Assembly: GCF_900475935.1 (NCBI RefSeq)
Contig: NZ_LS483431.1
Location: forward strand, 1,240,001-1,304,000
Length of the DNA stretch: 64,000 bases
Direction of reading: 5' to 3'
Source: Campylobacter fetus subsp. fetus
GTDB lineage: Bacteria; Campylobacterota; Campylobacteria; Campylobacterales; Campylobacteraceae
Shown: in pieces, positions 27,224 to 37,018 of the stretch
Numbering within the stretch: position 1 is the stretch's first letter
Layout of the letters: every line of letters starts with the position of its first letter
The notes under the pieces: model-generated
The model's input: the letters and a program-made list of their open reading frames with translations, nothing else
What the model was told of the DNA's origin: nothing
Database searches by the model: none
Program-made: the position numbers and the translations under genes

Positions 27224-27856
27224 GTGAGAAAAACATTAATCGCAATCAGTTGCACAACATTGATAGGCTTAAGTTTGCACGCAAAACCACAAATCATAAA
27301 AGAGATAGAAGGATTTAGTCATCCAAAAAGTGTATTTGTCTATGACGGTAATATTTTTGTCCCAAACGTAGGTGAAAAGATAGAGCCGCTTGCTAAAGAC
27401 GGTGACGGATTTATCTCAAAGCTGGATTATGATGGAAATATATTGCAAAAAGCTTTCATTAGAGATATAAATGTGCCAAAAGGTCTATTTATATAAGACG
27501 GCAAACTCTACGTTCTTGATATAGACGAACTAAAAGTTTTTGACGTAAATAGCGTAAAGCCCGTATTTTCCATCAAAATTGACGGAGCGATATTTGGCGA
27601 ATTTGATGGTAAAAACATCAAAGCAGTTGGTGGGCTAAAAGGCACGTTTGATGGTCTAGTGAGCGATGAGAACGCAAATTTATACCTAAGCGACTAGAAA
27701 GACGCGAAAAAAGGAGTCATCTACAAAATATCAAAAGATAAAAATGAAATCCTACAACTACACGGTTTGCAAGGTCCAGCAGATATGTTCTATGATGGAA
27801 AATATCTATTTGTACCAGAAATGGTCGGCGAAAAACTGCTTAAAATAAAACTATAA
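27224..27856 (+). pseudogene. Exported beta-propeller (NHL/SMP-30-like) gene with two in-frame stops
   Basis: One frame runs from GTG 27224 to TAA 27854 but is broken by TAA at 27494 and TAG at 27695. Read through, it gives a signal peptide ('IAISCTTLIGLSLHA') and propeller-like repeats such as 'HPKSVFVYDGNIFVPNVG', 'KGLFI', 'DGKLYVLDIDELKVFD', 'KKGVIYKISKDK' and 'PADMFYDGKYLFVPEM'. The frame is otherwise intact. At about 211 residues it is shorter than intact relatives, and the middle ('GAIFGEFDGKNIKAVGG') looks like a deletion join. This is most simply a recent pseudogene. Its product would have been periplasmic. Confidence 0.8.
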
Positions 27857-28017
27857 TTATATATTCAAATATTTAGATAGATATAATCAATTATCTATCT
27901 AAATTTATACTAAACACCGCTTTCTACTCACTTAAATTTATCTTAATATGAGACTTAAATATAAAGTTTTTTATTATATAGTCAATAGGATTAATATATT
28001 TTACAAAAGAAAAAAAT

Positions 28018-28473
28018 ATGAATAAATTTATTTTAGGAGTTATATTTTTAGTTTCTGCCCTATTTTCAGCAGATAGTTTTACTTTTAAAAAAGCGAATAA
28101 TACAAAAGAAGTTATGAGTAATTTACAAAAGTCTCACTCAAAACAAGGTTTAAAAGCTAAACAATACTCAAAAGTTCGTGCTTATAAAGTATTTTATGTT
28201 AGTAATTTCGTGTTTGATTCAAATACTGATGAACTTACAGGCATATATAATGGTGGGCAATTGTTATTTTATCTGGCTTATAACAAAGTCCAAGGCGATC
28301 CGACAATTTTTTTGTCTAAAAACATATTGCAAAATTATGGTTGTGATTATATTGCTCAGCAAGTAGCTGATTGCAATTTTGACTTATATCATACTAGAGT
28401 TGGTAGAAATACTCAAAATATTGTTCATCAGACGGCGGCGAAAATGCTACAAAAGAAACATCAGGATGCATAA
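28018..28473 (+). CDS. Small exported protein, possibly truncated and fused at its 3' end
   Basis: A 151-residue frame with a clear signal peptide ('FILGVIFLVSALFSA'), so the product is periplasmic or secreted. The mature part has two Cys ('NYGCDYIAQQVADCNF') that could form a disulfide. I do not recognise the family. From 28425 the same DNA read in another frame gives 'SSDGGENATKETSGCITISS', which looks like real coding sequence of a different gene. The last 15 or so residues of this ORF are therefore probably not native. It sits inside a run of pseudogenes and may itself be a remnant. Confidence 0.5.
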   Translation: MNKFILGVIFLVSALFSADSFTFKKANNTKEVMSNLQKSHSKQGLKAKQYSKVRAYKVFYVSNFVFDSNTDELTGIYNGGQLLFYLAYNKVQGDPTIFLSKNILQNYGCDYIAQQVADCNFDLYHTRVGRNTQNIVHQTAAKMLQKKHQDA

Positions 28474-28778
28474 CGATATCTTCACCTTTTATTCAAAACT
28501 TTTTTGACGAAACAAAAACTGAATATAAAACTCTTTCTAAATATAATCGTATGACTAGATTTTTTTAGGGTTATGAGGTAAATATGTTTGCAGATATGAA
28601 TAAAACGGATATCAGTGATAAACCTATATAGCAACCAGACTTATCCATAGATTCAAATTTGATAAACAAAATATTATCAGATATATCAGGGACTACGAAT
28701 TATTTTGAAGCAGATGAATTAAGATTGTATGTAGATGATAATATGAACGTCATAATTGTTGATGTCAGAGCATATTAA
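28425..28778 (+). pseudogene. Fragment of an unidentified gene with two amber stops
   Basis: A single frame from 28425 to TAA 28776 reads as coding ('SSDGGENATKETSGC', 'FFDETKTEYKTLSKYNRM', 'GYEVNMFADMN', 'NYFEADELRLYVDDNMNV'). It is interrupted by TAG at 28566 and TAG at 28629. It has no start of its own and overlaps the end of the upstream ORF in a different frame. It is most simply the 3' part of a gene whose 5' part was lost. Confidence 0.6.
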
Positions 28779-28832
28779 TAAATATTATAGGGTAAGTAAA
28801 TTTACCATATACACATAGATAAATGACTTAAG

Positions 28833-29727
28833 ATGAATATCGGATCACTATAGACAAATGTATTTTATATAGATGTAAACCAAACATTTTCAAAAAAACT
28901 AAATTTAAGAATAGATGACATAAATAAAGAAAATATAAGTGATAAATCTACGAATAAACTTACCGATAGATTTGGGCGAGAAGTAGAAACTATAGATTAC
29001 TATGATTTTTATTACAGCGATATAAATATACTTCAAAAATATGGAACCAAAACATATGCAAAAGAAGAAGTATTAGAACTTTTTATGGTAACTCAAACAT
29101 ATGGTATTTTAAATGGAGATATATTATGTAAATTATCCGTCATCTGAAGCTGGATATTTTATGACCTCAGATCATTATAAATACAATGAAATTCCGCGAG
29201 ACTACTACCCAAACTCCTACGCTAACTCAAATTTGATAAATACTAAATTTGGTAAAGCAGAACTATTCTTAGATCTAGCAGGAGATAATGATAAACTTAG
29301 AGTAGGAAGCTTTAGCTCAAACTCACAGCTATTTAGATTTGATAGTGGAAGAGAGTTTGTAGTAGATAAACTATATAAAGATACAAGCAAAGTATTTGAA
29401 GCAAGGATAGAACTAAACTTAAATATAAATAGACTAAACGAAGAAGAATTAAATACTAAATTAGACTTTAGCGTAAGTGCGGCTAAAATAAGAAATAGTT
29501 CAGGAGAGATAGAACTTATATCTTTAAAAGATCTTGGCGTTGAGATGATAAAGAAACTATCTAATGGAGGATATAAGTTATTTACTGATATACAAAACAA
29601 TAAAAGCATAACAGTAAGCGATATCTATACTAAATATATATTTGGTAATTCAAATTTAGATAATTCTGATAAATCAAGTAATTTAAATTTAAATAACTCA
29701 AATTCAAACAAAACCATAAACGAGTAA
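28833..29727 (+). pseudogene. Unidentified Campylobacter-type protein gene with a stop and a frameshift
   Basis: From ATG 28833 the frame reads 'MNIGSL', TAG at 28851, then 'TNVFYIDVNQTFSKKLNLRI' and on to 'GILNGDIL' near 29130. There the coding sense moves to the next frame ('YYVNYPSSEAGYFMTSDHY') and continues to TAA 29725. Joined, the protein has about 297 residues and ends in an Asn/Ser-rich tail. It has no signal peptide. The C-terminal 204 residues alone (29113–29727) remain an open frame with an ATG. I do not know its function. The frame change is at GATATATTATG, a short AT run. Confidence 0.65.
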
Positions 29728-29870
29728 AGATAAATTCTATCCAAAATCTCTTAGAGTTTGGGCGTGAGCTGTAAATTTGCTTATATTTAAATAAATTTTA
29801 AGCAAATATCCAGCTTATTTGAGTTTAAATATAAGCCTTGCATCAAAAGATTGTCAAAAAGTTACATTAT

Positions 29871-29895
29871 CGATAAAAAAAATATTTTTTTATCG
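29871..29895. promoter_or_regulatory. 25-base palindrome upstream of the SNF transporter gene
   Basis: Arms CGATAAAAAAA and TTTTTTTATCG are perfect 11-base reverse complements around the centre ATA. It lies 65 bases before the transporter ATG and 144 bases after the upstream pseudogene. It could end transcription of the pseudogene or bind a regulator. Confidence 0.45.
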
Positions 29896-29959
29896 CCGTA
29901 AAAGTATTTAAAAGAAAAAATTTGTTAAACTAACCATATTTAAATAGAAGGTTTTATAA

Positions 29960-31336
29960 ATGATAGAAAAGTTTTCTAAAATCGGCTTTGTTCTTGCGAT
30001 GGCAGGAAGCGCCGTAGGACTTGGAAATGCTTGGAAATTCCCTACTATGGTTGGCAATAACGGCGGTTCGGCATTTATCTTGCTTTATGTTTTGCTAACT
30101 CTTGGTATAGCGGTAGTTGTTTTTTTAGCAGAACTTGCTATAGGAAAACTCGGTGAAACAGATATAGTAGGCTCTCTTTACAAACTAGCACCAAAGCATA
30201 AAAAACAGTGGAGTTTAGCTGGATTTTTTATGATAACCGCTGTGCTCATAGCTTCATTTTATATGATAGTTATAGGATGGATTTTAAAATATATATTTAT
30301 GAGTTTTAGCACTCTTCCAGCTGATACGGCTGCGGCTGGCGCGGCGTTTGGTAATTTAATAACAAATGACTTTATAAGCGTATTTATATGTTTTACGCTA
30401 GTGTTTTTACTAGTTTTTTATGTAGTATCAAAAGGTATAAAAAGCGGTATAGAAAGACTAAATATTTGGATGATGCCATCTTTGTTCGGACTACTTGTAC
30501 TTCTACTTTTATACTCTATATTTCAAAGCGGAGGATTTGTAAGCGCAGTTCAGTTCTTGTTTATTCCAGATTTCAGCAAACTTTTAAATCCTAGTATCAT
30601 ACTTCAAGCCTTAGGACTTGCTTTTTTCTCTATGTCTATGGGCGTAGGTACTGTTGCTACATATGCTGCTAGCCTTCCGGATGGAACGAATTTGATCAAA
30701 TCAACTTTCTCCATAGTATCTATAAATATTTTAATCGGTATAATGATGGGACTTGTTGTATTCTCGTTCATACCTATACAAGATGGTCAGCCAGCCAGCG
30801 AAGGAGCCGGGCTTATTTTTGTTTCGCTAACATCTTTATTTGCACAAATGGGAGTTGTGGGAAATGTCTTAGCTATAGCATTTTTTATATCTTTACTTTT
30901 TGCCGGCGTAACCTCAGCTGTTTCTATGATTGAACCATTTACCCTTTATCTTATAAATAAATTTAATATATCTAGAAAAATGTCAATAACTTTTATAGGA
31001 GTATTAGTTTATATTCTTGGAATATGTTGTATATTATCATATTATGGAGCTACATCTGCTTCATTTTCTCTTCCGAAAGAGATTTTTGCTACTCAAAAAC
31101 CAGTTCCGTTTTTTGACATGCTGGATTTTATGACTTCAAATGTGCTTATGCCGATTGGAGCATTAACATTTAGTATTTTTGTCGGTTGGATTTTAAAACG
31201 CGACGGGCTATATATCTTATTCTCAGGATTTATTAGTAAAACTTGGTTTGAAATTTGGTATTTTGCACTTCGTTATGTCGCACCGATCGCGATAATAGCT
31301 ATCGGCGTTTATCAGCTAATTAATAAGCTTAATTAA
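29960..31336 (+). CDS. Neurotransmitter:sodium symporter-family transporter
   Basis: A 458-residue inner-membrane transporter of the NSS/SNF family, which takes up amino acids or related compounds with sodium. The unwound first helix with the family signature 'GSAVGLGNAWKFPTMVGNNGG' is at about residues 16–36. About eleven to twelve helices follow. Bacterial members typically move amino acids; the substrate cannot be deduced. It is 27 bases before pycB and probably forms one transcript with it. In C. jejuni, as I recall, sodium transporter genes also precede pycB. Confidence 0.93.
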   Translation: MIEKFSKIGFVLAMAGSAVGLGNAWKFPTMVGNNGGSAFILLYVLLTLGIAVVVFLAELAIGKLGETDIVGSLYKLAPKHKKQWSLAGFFMITAVLIASFYMIVIGWILKYIFMSFSTLPADTAAAGAAFGNLITNDFISVFICFTLVFLLVFYVVSKGIKSGIERLNIWMMPSLFGLLVLLLLYSIFQSGGFVSAVQFLFIPDFSKLLNPSIILQALGLAFFSMSMGVGTVATYAASLPDGTNLIKSTFSIVSINILIGIMMGLVVFSFIPIQDGQPASEGAGLIFVSLTSLFAQMGVVGNVLAIAFFISLLFAGVTSAVSMIEPFTLYLINKFNISRKMSITFIGVLVYILGICCILSYYGATSASFSLPKEIFATQKPVPFFDMLDFMTSNVLMPIGALTFSIFVGWILKRDGLYILFSGFISKTWFEIWYFALRYVAPIAIIAIGVYQLINKLN

Positions 31337-31363
31337 TATCTAATATTGTAAAAAGGAAAATAA

Positions 31364-33205
31364 ATGGCAAAGAAATTTATAGATGTGATGGACACCACAT
31401 TTCGTGATGGTTTTCAATCAGTCTTTGGCGCTAGAGTCTTGATGGATGACTTTTTACCCGCGGTTAGCGCGGCAAAAGAAGCCGGTATAAACCACTTTGA
31501 ATTTGGCGGTGGGGCTAGATTTCAAAGTTTATATTTTTATCTAAATGAAGATGCGTTCTTAATGATGGATAAATTTAGACAAGCAGCAGGAAATGATGCA
31601 AATCTACAAACTCTATCAAGGGGCGTAAATACGGTAACTCTTGATACAGGAAGTCGTGAGTTAGTAGATCTGCACGCAAAATTATTTGCGAAACACAACA
31701 CAAATACCATTAGAAATTTCGACGCGTTAAATGATGTAAAAAATCTTAAATATAGCGGTGAAAGAATAGTTCATCACGGTCTAAAACATGAAGTCGTAGT
31801 TACTATGATGGATTTACCGCCAAACTGCGAAGGAGCTCACGACGCTGCATTTTACGAGAAATGCTTGAGAGATATTTTAAACTCGGATATCAAATTTCAT
31901 AGCGTTTGTTTTAAAGATGCTAGCGGTACAAGCAGTCCCGAAAAAGTATATCAAACTATAAAAATGGCTAGAAGACTACTTGGCGATTCTGTGCATTTGC
32001 GTCTTCACACTCATGAAACCGCAGGAGTTAGCGTAGCTTGTTATTTAGCTGCTCTTGAAGCCGGAGCAGATGGCATAGATCTTGCCGCGTCTCCAGTAAG
32101 CGGTGGAACAAGTCAGCCAGATATCCTTACTATGCTTCACGCTGTAAAAGGTAAAAACTATGATCTTGGCGGACTTGATGTAGAAAAAATCCTAAAATAC
32201 GAAGATGTATTACACGGCTGTTTAAAAGACTACTTTATGCCACCTGAAGCTACTCAAGTAAGTCCTCTTATACCATTTTCTCCTATGCCAGGAGGAGCGC
32301 TTACGGCTAATACTCAAATGATGAGAGACAATAATATACTTGATAAATTCCCAGCAGTTATAAAAGCTATGAGAGAAGTAGTAGAAAAAGGTGGATACGG
32401 TACAAGCGTAACCCCTGTTAGCCAATTTTACTTCCAACAAGCATTTAATAACGTAATGTTTGGACCATGGAAAAAAATAGCAGAAGGCTATGGAAAAATG
32501 GTTCTTGGATATTTTGGTAAAACTCCGGTTACGCCGCATCAAGATATAGTAGAACTTGCCAGTAAACAATTAGGGCTTGAACCTACAAATGAAAGTGCTA
32601 TAGATATCGCCGATAACGACGAGACAAAATCACTTTCTTACACAAAAGCTATTTTAGAAAAAGAAGGCATTGAGCAAACCGAAGAAAATATTTTTATAGC
32701 AGCTGCTTGTAAAGAAAAAGGCGTAGCGTATCTCAAAGGTGAAGGTAAAGTTATGGTTCGCAAAATAAGCAATATGTCTAAACAAGTATTAAATCAAGCG
32801 CCTAAAACAAAATCAGAAGCAAACAAATATAGCGTAGTAGTAAACGGAAGCAAATATAATGTTGAAGTTTCTGACGGATTTGATAATTTTCAAATAAAAT
32901 CAGTAACTCCAGCAACTAGCAAACCAGCTCAAGCTACAGAGAAAAAAGATGAGCCAAAAACAGAACAAAGTAGCGAAATATCCAGTGGCAATGGATCAAG
33001 CGAGATAAGAGCTACAATGTCTGCTGGAGTATTTAAAATACTTGTAAAAGTTGGAGATACCGTAGGAAAAGGTCAAACAGTTGTAGTGTTAGAGGCTATG
33101 AAAATGGAAATACCGGTTGAATCACCAAGCGCTGGAGTAGTAAGCGAAATCCTTATAACCCAAGGTCAATCAGTAGATGATGGACAGATACTAATAAAAT
33201 TATAA
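31364..33205 (+). CDS. pycB: Pyruvate carboxylase subunit B (biotin-bearing carboxyltransferase)
   Basis: A 613-residue protein with a DRE-TIM metallolyase-type carboxyltransferase domain, then a biotinyl domain. The first carries 'MDTTFRDGFQSVFGARV' at residue 9 and 'LRLHTHETAGV' for metal binding. The C-terminus has the biotin-lysine motif 'VLEAMKMEIPV', about 40 residues before the end. It is the B subunit of the two-subunit pyruvate carboxylase of epsilonproteobacteria and is closely related to oxaloacetate decarboxylase alpha. Pyruvate carboxylase is favoured by synteny with pckA; subunit A is not in the window. Oxaloacetate from it would feed PckA and the TCA cycle. Confidence 0.92.
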   Translation: MAKKFIDVMDTTFRDGFQSVFGARVLMDDFLPAVSAAKEAGINHFEFGGGARFQSLYFYLNEDAFLMMDKFRQAAGNDANLQTLSRGVNTVTLDTGSRELVDLHAKLFAKHNTNTIRNFDALNDVKNLKYSGERIVHHGLKHEVVVTMMDLPPNCEGAHDAAFYEKCLRDILNSDIKFHSVCFKDASGTSSPEKVYQTIKMARRLLGDSVHLRLHTHETAGVSVACYLAALEAGADGIDLAASPVSGGTSQPDILTMLHAVKGKNYDLGGLDVEKILKYEDVLHGCLKDYFMPPEATQVSPLIPFSPMPGGALTANTQMMRDNNILDKFPAVIKAMREVVEKGGYGTSVTPVSQFYFQQAFNNVMFGPWKKIAEGYGKMVLGYFGKTPVTPHQDIVELASKQLGLEPTNESAIDIADNDETKSLSYTKAILEKEGIEQTEENIFIAAACKEKGVAYLKGEGKVMVRKISNMSKQVLNQAPKTKSEANKYSVVVNGSKYNVEVSDGFDNFQIKSVTPATSKPAQATEKKDEPKTEQSSEISSGNGSSEIRATMSAGVFKILVKVGDTVGKGQTVVVLEAMKMEIPVESPSAGVVSEILITQGQSVDDGQILIKL

Positions 33206-33215
33206 CCCCAAAAAA

Positions 33216-33250
33216 AGCCGTTTGCACATAGCGTGCAGATGGCTACTTTT
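33216..33250 (+). terminator. Intrinsic terminator of pycB
   Basis: A stem of about twelve pairs (including G–U) between AGCCGTTTGCAC and GTGCAGATGGCT, with loop ATAGC, then ACTTTTT. It lies just after the pycB stop and separates it from pckA. Confidence 0.75.
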
Positions 33251-33361
33251 TAAATTTTGAAATTTATTATCCAAAATATACAAAATAAAAGAGATATTAA
33301 GCAAAAAATTACTAAAATTCATATAGACTTCAATTAATAAAGATTTACAAGAGGTATAACC

Positions 33362-34939
33362 ATGATAAAGGATGTAGATAAGCTAGGACTTAAGGATATA
33401 AAAGAAATTTATCATAATTTAAGCTATGACAAACTCTTTGAACACGAAAAAGCAAATGGTGAAGGATATATTACAAATAGCGGAACTTTCGGCGTGGATA
33501 CCGGTATATTCACGGGCAGAAGCCCAAAAGATAAATATTTCGTTAAACAAGACCCGAGTCAAAAATATATAGCTTGGGGTAAAGTAAATAAGCCTATCAG
33601 CAAAGAGATCTTCGACAAACTACTACACAAAGCACAAAAACAATTAAGCGGTAAAAATATATATATTCAAGATGCATATTGCGGCTCTAGCTTAGCTAGT
33701 AGAAAAAGTGTTAGATTTGTAACAGAAGTAGCATGGCAAGCGCATTTTGTAAAAAATATGTTTATCCGTCCAAATCAAAACGAATTAGCTGAGTTTAAAC
33801 CAGACTTCGTGGTATATAATGCTTGCAAATGTGTTGATGATAATTATAAAGAAGATGGACTAAACTCAGAGGTATTTGTAGTATTTAATATAGAAGACAA
33901 TATAGCCGTCATAGGTGGAACTTGGTACGGCGGAGAGATGAAAAAAGGTATTTTTTCTATGATGAACTACTGGCTTCCGCTAGAAAATAAACTATCTATG
34001 CACTGCTCAGCAAATGTCGGCAAAGACGGAGATACCGCACTATTTTTCGGACTTAGTGGCACTGGAAAAACAACTCTTTCAACAGATCCTAATAGAGCTT
34101 TAATAGGCGATGACGAACACGGTTGGGATGATGAAGGAGTATTTAACTTTGAGGGCGGCTGCTACGCAAAATGTATAAATTTAGATCCAAAAAGCGAACC
34201 TGAAATTTATGCAGCCATAAAAAAAGACGCACTTTTAGAAAATGTTTGTTGCGATGAATGCGGCTGCGTGGATTACGGTGATGCCAGCAAAACAGAAAAC
34301 ACAAGAGTAAGCTATCCTATAGAGCATATAGAAAATCACGAACCGAGCTTAAAAGCAGGTCATCCAAAAAACATTATATTTTTAACAGCAGACGCATTTG
34401 GAGTTCTGCCTCCTGTTTCAAAACTTACAAAAGAGCAAGCTATGTACTACTTTTTAAGTGGATACACCGCAAAAGTAGCAGGAACGGAACGCGGTATAAC
34501 CGAGCCTCAAGCTACTTTTTCAGCATGTTTTGGAGAACCGTTTATGCCATTGCATCCAACAGTTTATGCAAGACTTCTTGGAGAAAAAATCGACAAACAT
34601 CAAGTAAATGTATATTTAGTAAATACAGGCTGGAGCGGCGGTGCTTACGGTATCGGTAAGAGAATGAGCATAAAAGCTACTCGCGCTTGTATAAATGCTA
34701 TACTTGATGGAAGCATAAAAAAATGCGAATTTGAAAACTTTGATAAATTTAATCTTTCTATTCCAAAAGAGCTAGAAGGAGTAGAAACAAAACTTTTAAA
34801 TCCTATAAATACTTGGAATGATAAAAACCAATACTTAGCAGCTAGAGATAAGCTAGCAAATATGTTTGTGGAAAATTTCAACAGATACGAGGATGTAGAA
34901 GAAGGCGTGCAATTCGCAAAAGCCGGTCCGACAAATTAA
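33362..34939 (+). CDS. pckA: Phosphoenolpyruvate carboxykinase (ATP)
   Basis: PckA converts oxaloacetate and ATP to phosphoenolpyruvate, the entry to gluconeogenesis. Campylobacter cannot use most sugars, so this step is central. The 525-residue protein has the kinase P-loop '[26 protein letters not shown]' region (about residue 232) and the metal site with His and Lys in '[18 protein letters not shown]'. The Arg-rich substrate loop is present as '[12 protein letters not shown]' near residue 51. Length matches the ATP-type enzyme. It follows pycB after a terminator and has its own promoter region. Confidence 0.97.
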   Translation: MIKDVDKLGLKDIKEIYHNLSYDKLFEHEKANGEGYITNSGTFGVDTGIFTGRSPKDKYFVKQDPSQKYIAWGKVNKPISKEIFDKLLHKAQKQLSGKNIYIQDAYCGSSLASRKSVRFVTEVAWQAHFVKNMFIRPNQNELAEFKPDFVVYNACKCVDDNYKEDGLNSEVFVVFNIEDNIAVIGGTWYGGEMKKGIFSMMNYWLPLENKLSMHCSANVGKDGDTALFFGLSGTGKTTLSTDPNRALIGDDEHGWDDEGVFNFEGGCYAKCINLDPKSEPEIYAAIKKDALLENVCCDECGCVDYGDASKTENTRVSYPIEHIENHEPSLKAGHPKNIIFLTADAFGVLPPVSKLTKEQAMYYFLSGYTAKVAGTERGITEPQATFSACFGEPFMPLHPTVYARLLGEKIDKHQVNVYLVNTGWSGGAYGIGKRMSIKATRACINAILDGSIKKCEFENFDKFNLSIPKELEGVETKLLNPINTWNDKNQYLAARDKLANMFVENFNRYEDVEEGVQFAKAGPTN

Positions 34940-34945
34940 ACTTAT

Positions 34946-34989
34946 ATAAATTTCCGTAACTATTTTAAAATTCGGTTGCGGAAATTTAT
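34946..34989 (+). terminator. Hairpin after pckA, possible terminator
   Basis: Perfect 11-base arms ATAAATTTCCG and CGGAAATTTAT with a 22-base loop, seven bases after the stop. There is no T run, so its role could be mRNA protection instead. Confidence 0.5.
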
Positions 34990-35228
34990 CTATTAAATTT
35001 AAAAATTAAATTACCTTTTAAAATAAATAATGTTAAAATAATCTCTTTTTTGATGAATAATAATAAATTTAATATAGAAGCAAGATTAGTATATTAGCAG
35101 CGATGACTGCTTTTAAAAAATTAACTATCAAAAAATATAAAACTTTTGCTAATGACAATTTTTGTATAAAAAAGATATTTACCGATAACAATATTTGTTT
35201 TAAATTTAAAACAAAAAAAAGGAAACAT

Positions 35229-36617
35229 ATGCAAAAAATGTGGGAAGGTCGATTTAGTGAGAGTAGCAGCGAACTTTTAGAAGCTTTTAACGCCTCAATA
35301 GAATTTGATAAAGAGTTGTATAAACAAGATATAGAGGGCTCAATAGCTCACGCCAAAATGTTGGGAAAATGCGGAATTTTAACCACAGAACAATCGCAAA
35401 AAATTATAAACGGACTGCAACAAGTAAAAAGCGAAATAGACAACTCTGAGTTTGAATTTAAAATAGAAAATGAAGATATACATATGGCAGTTGAAAAGCG
35501 ACTATCCGAGATTATAGGCAAAGAGCTTGGCGGTAAGCTTCACACAGCAAGAAGTAGAAACGATCAAGTAGCTCTTGATTTTAAACTTTTTGTGCAACAA
35601 CAAAGCGTTATAATTTCAAATTTAATATTAGAATTAATGGTGGTTTTAAAAGATATCGCTGCTGAGCATAAAAATACGTTAATGCCTGGTTTTACACATC
35701 TTCAACACGCACAACCAATTAGCCTTGCATATCATTTATTAGCGTATGCTTTTATGTTTAAAAGAGATTATGAAAGGTTGATTTGCTGCTACCAAAGAAA
35801 CGACTTAAGTCCACTTGGATCATGCGCACTTGCCGGAACTCCTCATCCAATAAATCGAAAAATGGTAGCTGAAGAACTCGGATTTAAAGATATCACACAA
35901 AACGGTATGGATAGTGTTAGCGATAGAGATTTTGCGCTTGAACTTCTTTTTAATATAAGCCTTATATTTACTCATACATCAAGACTTTGTGAAGAGCTTA
36001 TACTATGGAGTAGCAGTGAGTTTAGATACATTACTATAAGTGATAAATTTAGTACCGGCTCAAGCATAATGCCGCAAAAGAAAAATCCGGATGTTGCCGA
36101 GCTTATAAGAGGAAAAACAGGTAGAGTATACGGCAACCTCATTTCACTTTTAACAGTTATGAAAGCTCTTCCGCTTGCTTATAATAAAGATATGCAAGAA
36201 GACAAAGAATGCGTATTTGATAGTGTTAAAACTGCGATCAACTCTCTTATTATACTTAAAGAGATGTTAAAAACGACTACTTTCAATAAAGATTTTATGT
36301 TAAAAGCTTGTAAAAACGGTCACCTTAGCGCTACTGATTTGGCGGATTATTTAGTAAGGAATTTAGATATACCATTTAGAGAAGCTCATTTTATCACCGG
36401 GAAATGCGTGGCATTAGCTGAAAAACTTGGTAAAGATATAAGCGAGCTCAGCTTAGATGAGCTAAAAAGTATCCACCAAGATATCAAAAGTGACGCTTTA
36501 GAAGTGTTAAAATTAGAAAACTCAAAAGAAGCTAGACAATCTGAGGGCGGCACCGGCAATAAAAGTGTCGATACGCAATTAAACGAACTAAATTCGTTTT
36601 TAAATTTAAAAAGATAG
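35229..36617 (+). CDS. argH: Argininosuccinate lyase
   Basis: ArgH cleaves argininosuccinate to arginine and fumarate, the last step of arginine synthesis. The 462-residue protein has the superfamily signature '[18 protein letters not shown]' at about residue 275. The N-terminal '[20 protein letters not shown]' and '[13 protein letters not shown]' are diagnostic. I chose the ATG at 35229, seven bases after AAGGAAA; a frame extending upstream to 35103 would add 42 residues unlike the family. It ends in a terminator. Placement after pckA matches the C. jejuni order. Confidence 0.97.
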   Translation: MQKMWEGRFSESSSELLEAFNASIEFDKELYKQDIEGSIAHAKMLGKCGILTTEQSQKIINGLQQVKSEIDNSEFEFKIENEDIHMAVEKRLSEIIGKELGGKLHTARSRNDQVALDFKLFVQQQSVIISNLILELMVVLKDIAAEHKNTLMPGFTHLQHAQPISLAYHLLAYAFMFKRDYERLICCYQRNDLSPLGSCALAGTPHPINRKMVAEELGFKDITQNGMDSVSDRDFALELLFNISLIFTHTSRLCEELILWSSSEFRYITISDKFSTGSSIMPQKKNPDVAELIRGKTGRVYGNLISLLTVMKALPLAYNKDMQEDKECVFDSVKTAINSLIILKEMLKTTTFNKDFMLKACKNGHLSATDLADYLVRNLDIPFREAHFITGKCVALAEKLGKDISELSLDELKSIHQDIKSDALEVLKLENSKEARQSEGGTGNKSVDTQLNELNSFLNLKR

Positions 36618-36626
36618 TACATAAAT

Positions 36627-36665
36627 CGCACTCGTATATGTTTGGAGTGCGAAATCACTTTTTAA
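36627..36665 (+). terminator. Terminator of argH
   Basis: A seven-base stem CGCACTC/GAGTGCG with an eleven-base loop, then a run of T residues (from 36660) after AAATCAC. It closes the argH transcript ahead of the feo genes. Confidence 0.75.
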
Positions 36666-36702
36666 AAATTTATAAAAAATTATATAACTACATATTATTA
36701 TT

Positions 36703-36751
36703 AATGGTATTGATTATCGATAAAGCTATATTAAGCTGATTTAGATATAAT
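36703..36751 (+). promoter_or_regulatory. Candidate Fur box and –10 box for feoAB
   Basis: The sequence around 36703–36721 contains GGTATTGATTATCG, which matches the Fur core GATAATGATTATC at most positions. TATAAT follows at 36746–36751, 34 bases before the feoA ATG. Iron repression of feo genes by Fur is established in many bacteria, but this site is inferred by pattern only. Confidence 0.45.
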
Positions 36752-36784
36752 TTATAAATAATTTGCTAATTTAAAGAGGTAAAA

Positions 36785-37018
36785 ATGGATTTATCTAAAT
36801 TAGAAATAAATCAAAAAGCTATACTCACTGGGATAAACGGACTGAAAAATACAAAAAGAAGATTTAGGTCATTTGGACTCGATATCGGATCTAAGATACA
36901 AATCAAACAAAAAAGCATAACAAATTCAAACATAGAGATACTAAGCGAACACGGTTTAATAGCTTTGAGAGAGAATGAGGCAAAAATGCTAAGCTGTGAA
37001 CTGTTGGCTGAAAAATGA
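36785..37018 (+). CDS. feoA: Ferrous iron transport protein A
   Basis: A 77-residue SH3-fold protein that assists FeoB. The pattern 'LTGINGLKNTKRRFRSFGLDIGSKIQI' followed by 'IEILSEHGLIALRENEAKML' is the FeoA signature. AGAGG lies upstream of the ATG. Its end overlaps feoB by four bases. It may act on the cytoplasmic face of FeoB; the mechanism is not fully settled. Confidence 0.92.
   Translation: MDLSKLEINQKAILTGINGLKNTKRRFRSFGLDIGSKIQIKQKSITNSNIEILSEHGLIALRENEAKMLSCELLAEK

Noticed and set aside
27224-27856. Selenocysteine or programmed read-through in the propeller gene
   Set aside because: The stops are TAA and TAG, not TGA, and the protein also seems to have lost a segment, so decay is simpler.
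26600-29960. Genomic island or insertion-sequence remnant
   Set aside because: No transposase, integrase, terminal inverted repeats or tRNA junction could be found; base composition is like the rest.
35103-35228. 42-residue upstream extension of argH
   Set aside because: The added residues do not resemble ArgH and a better ribosome site precedes 35229.
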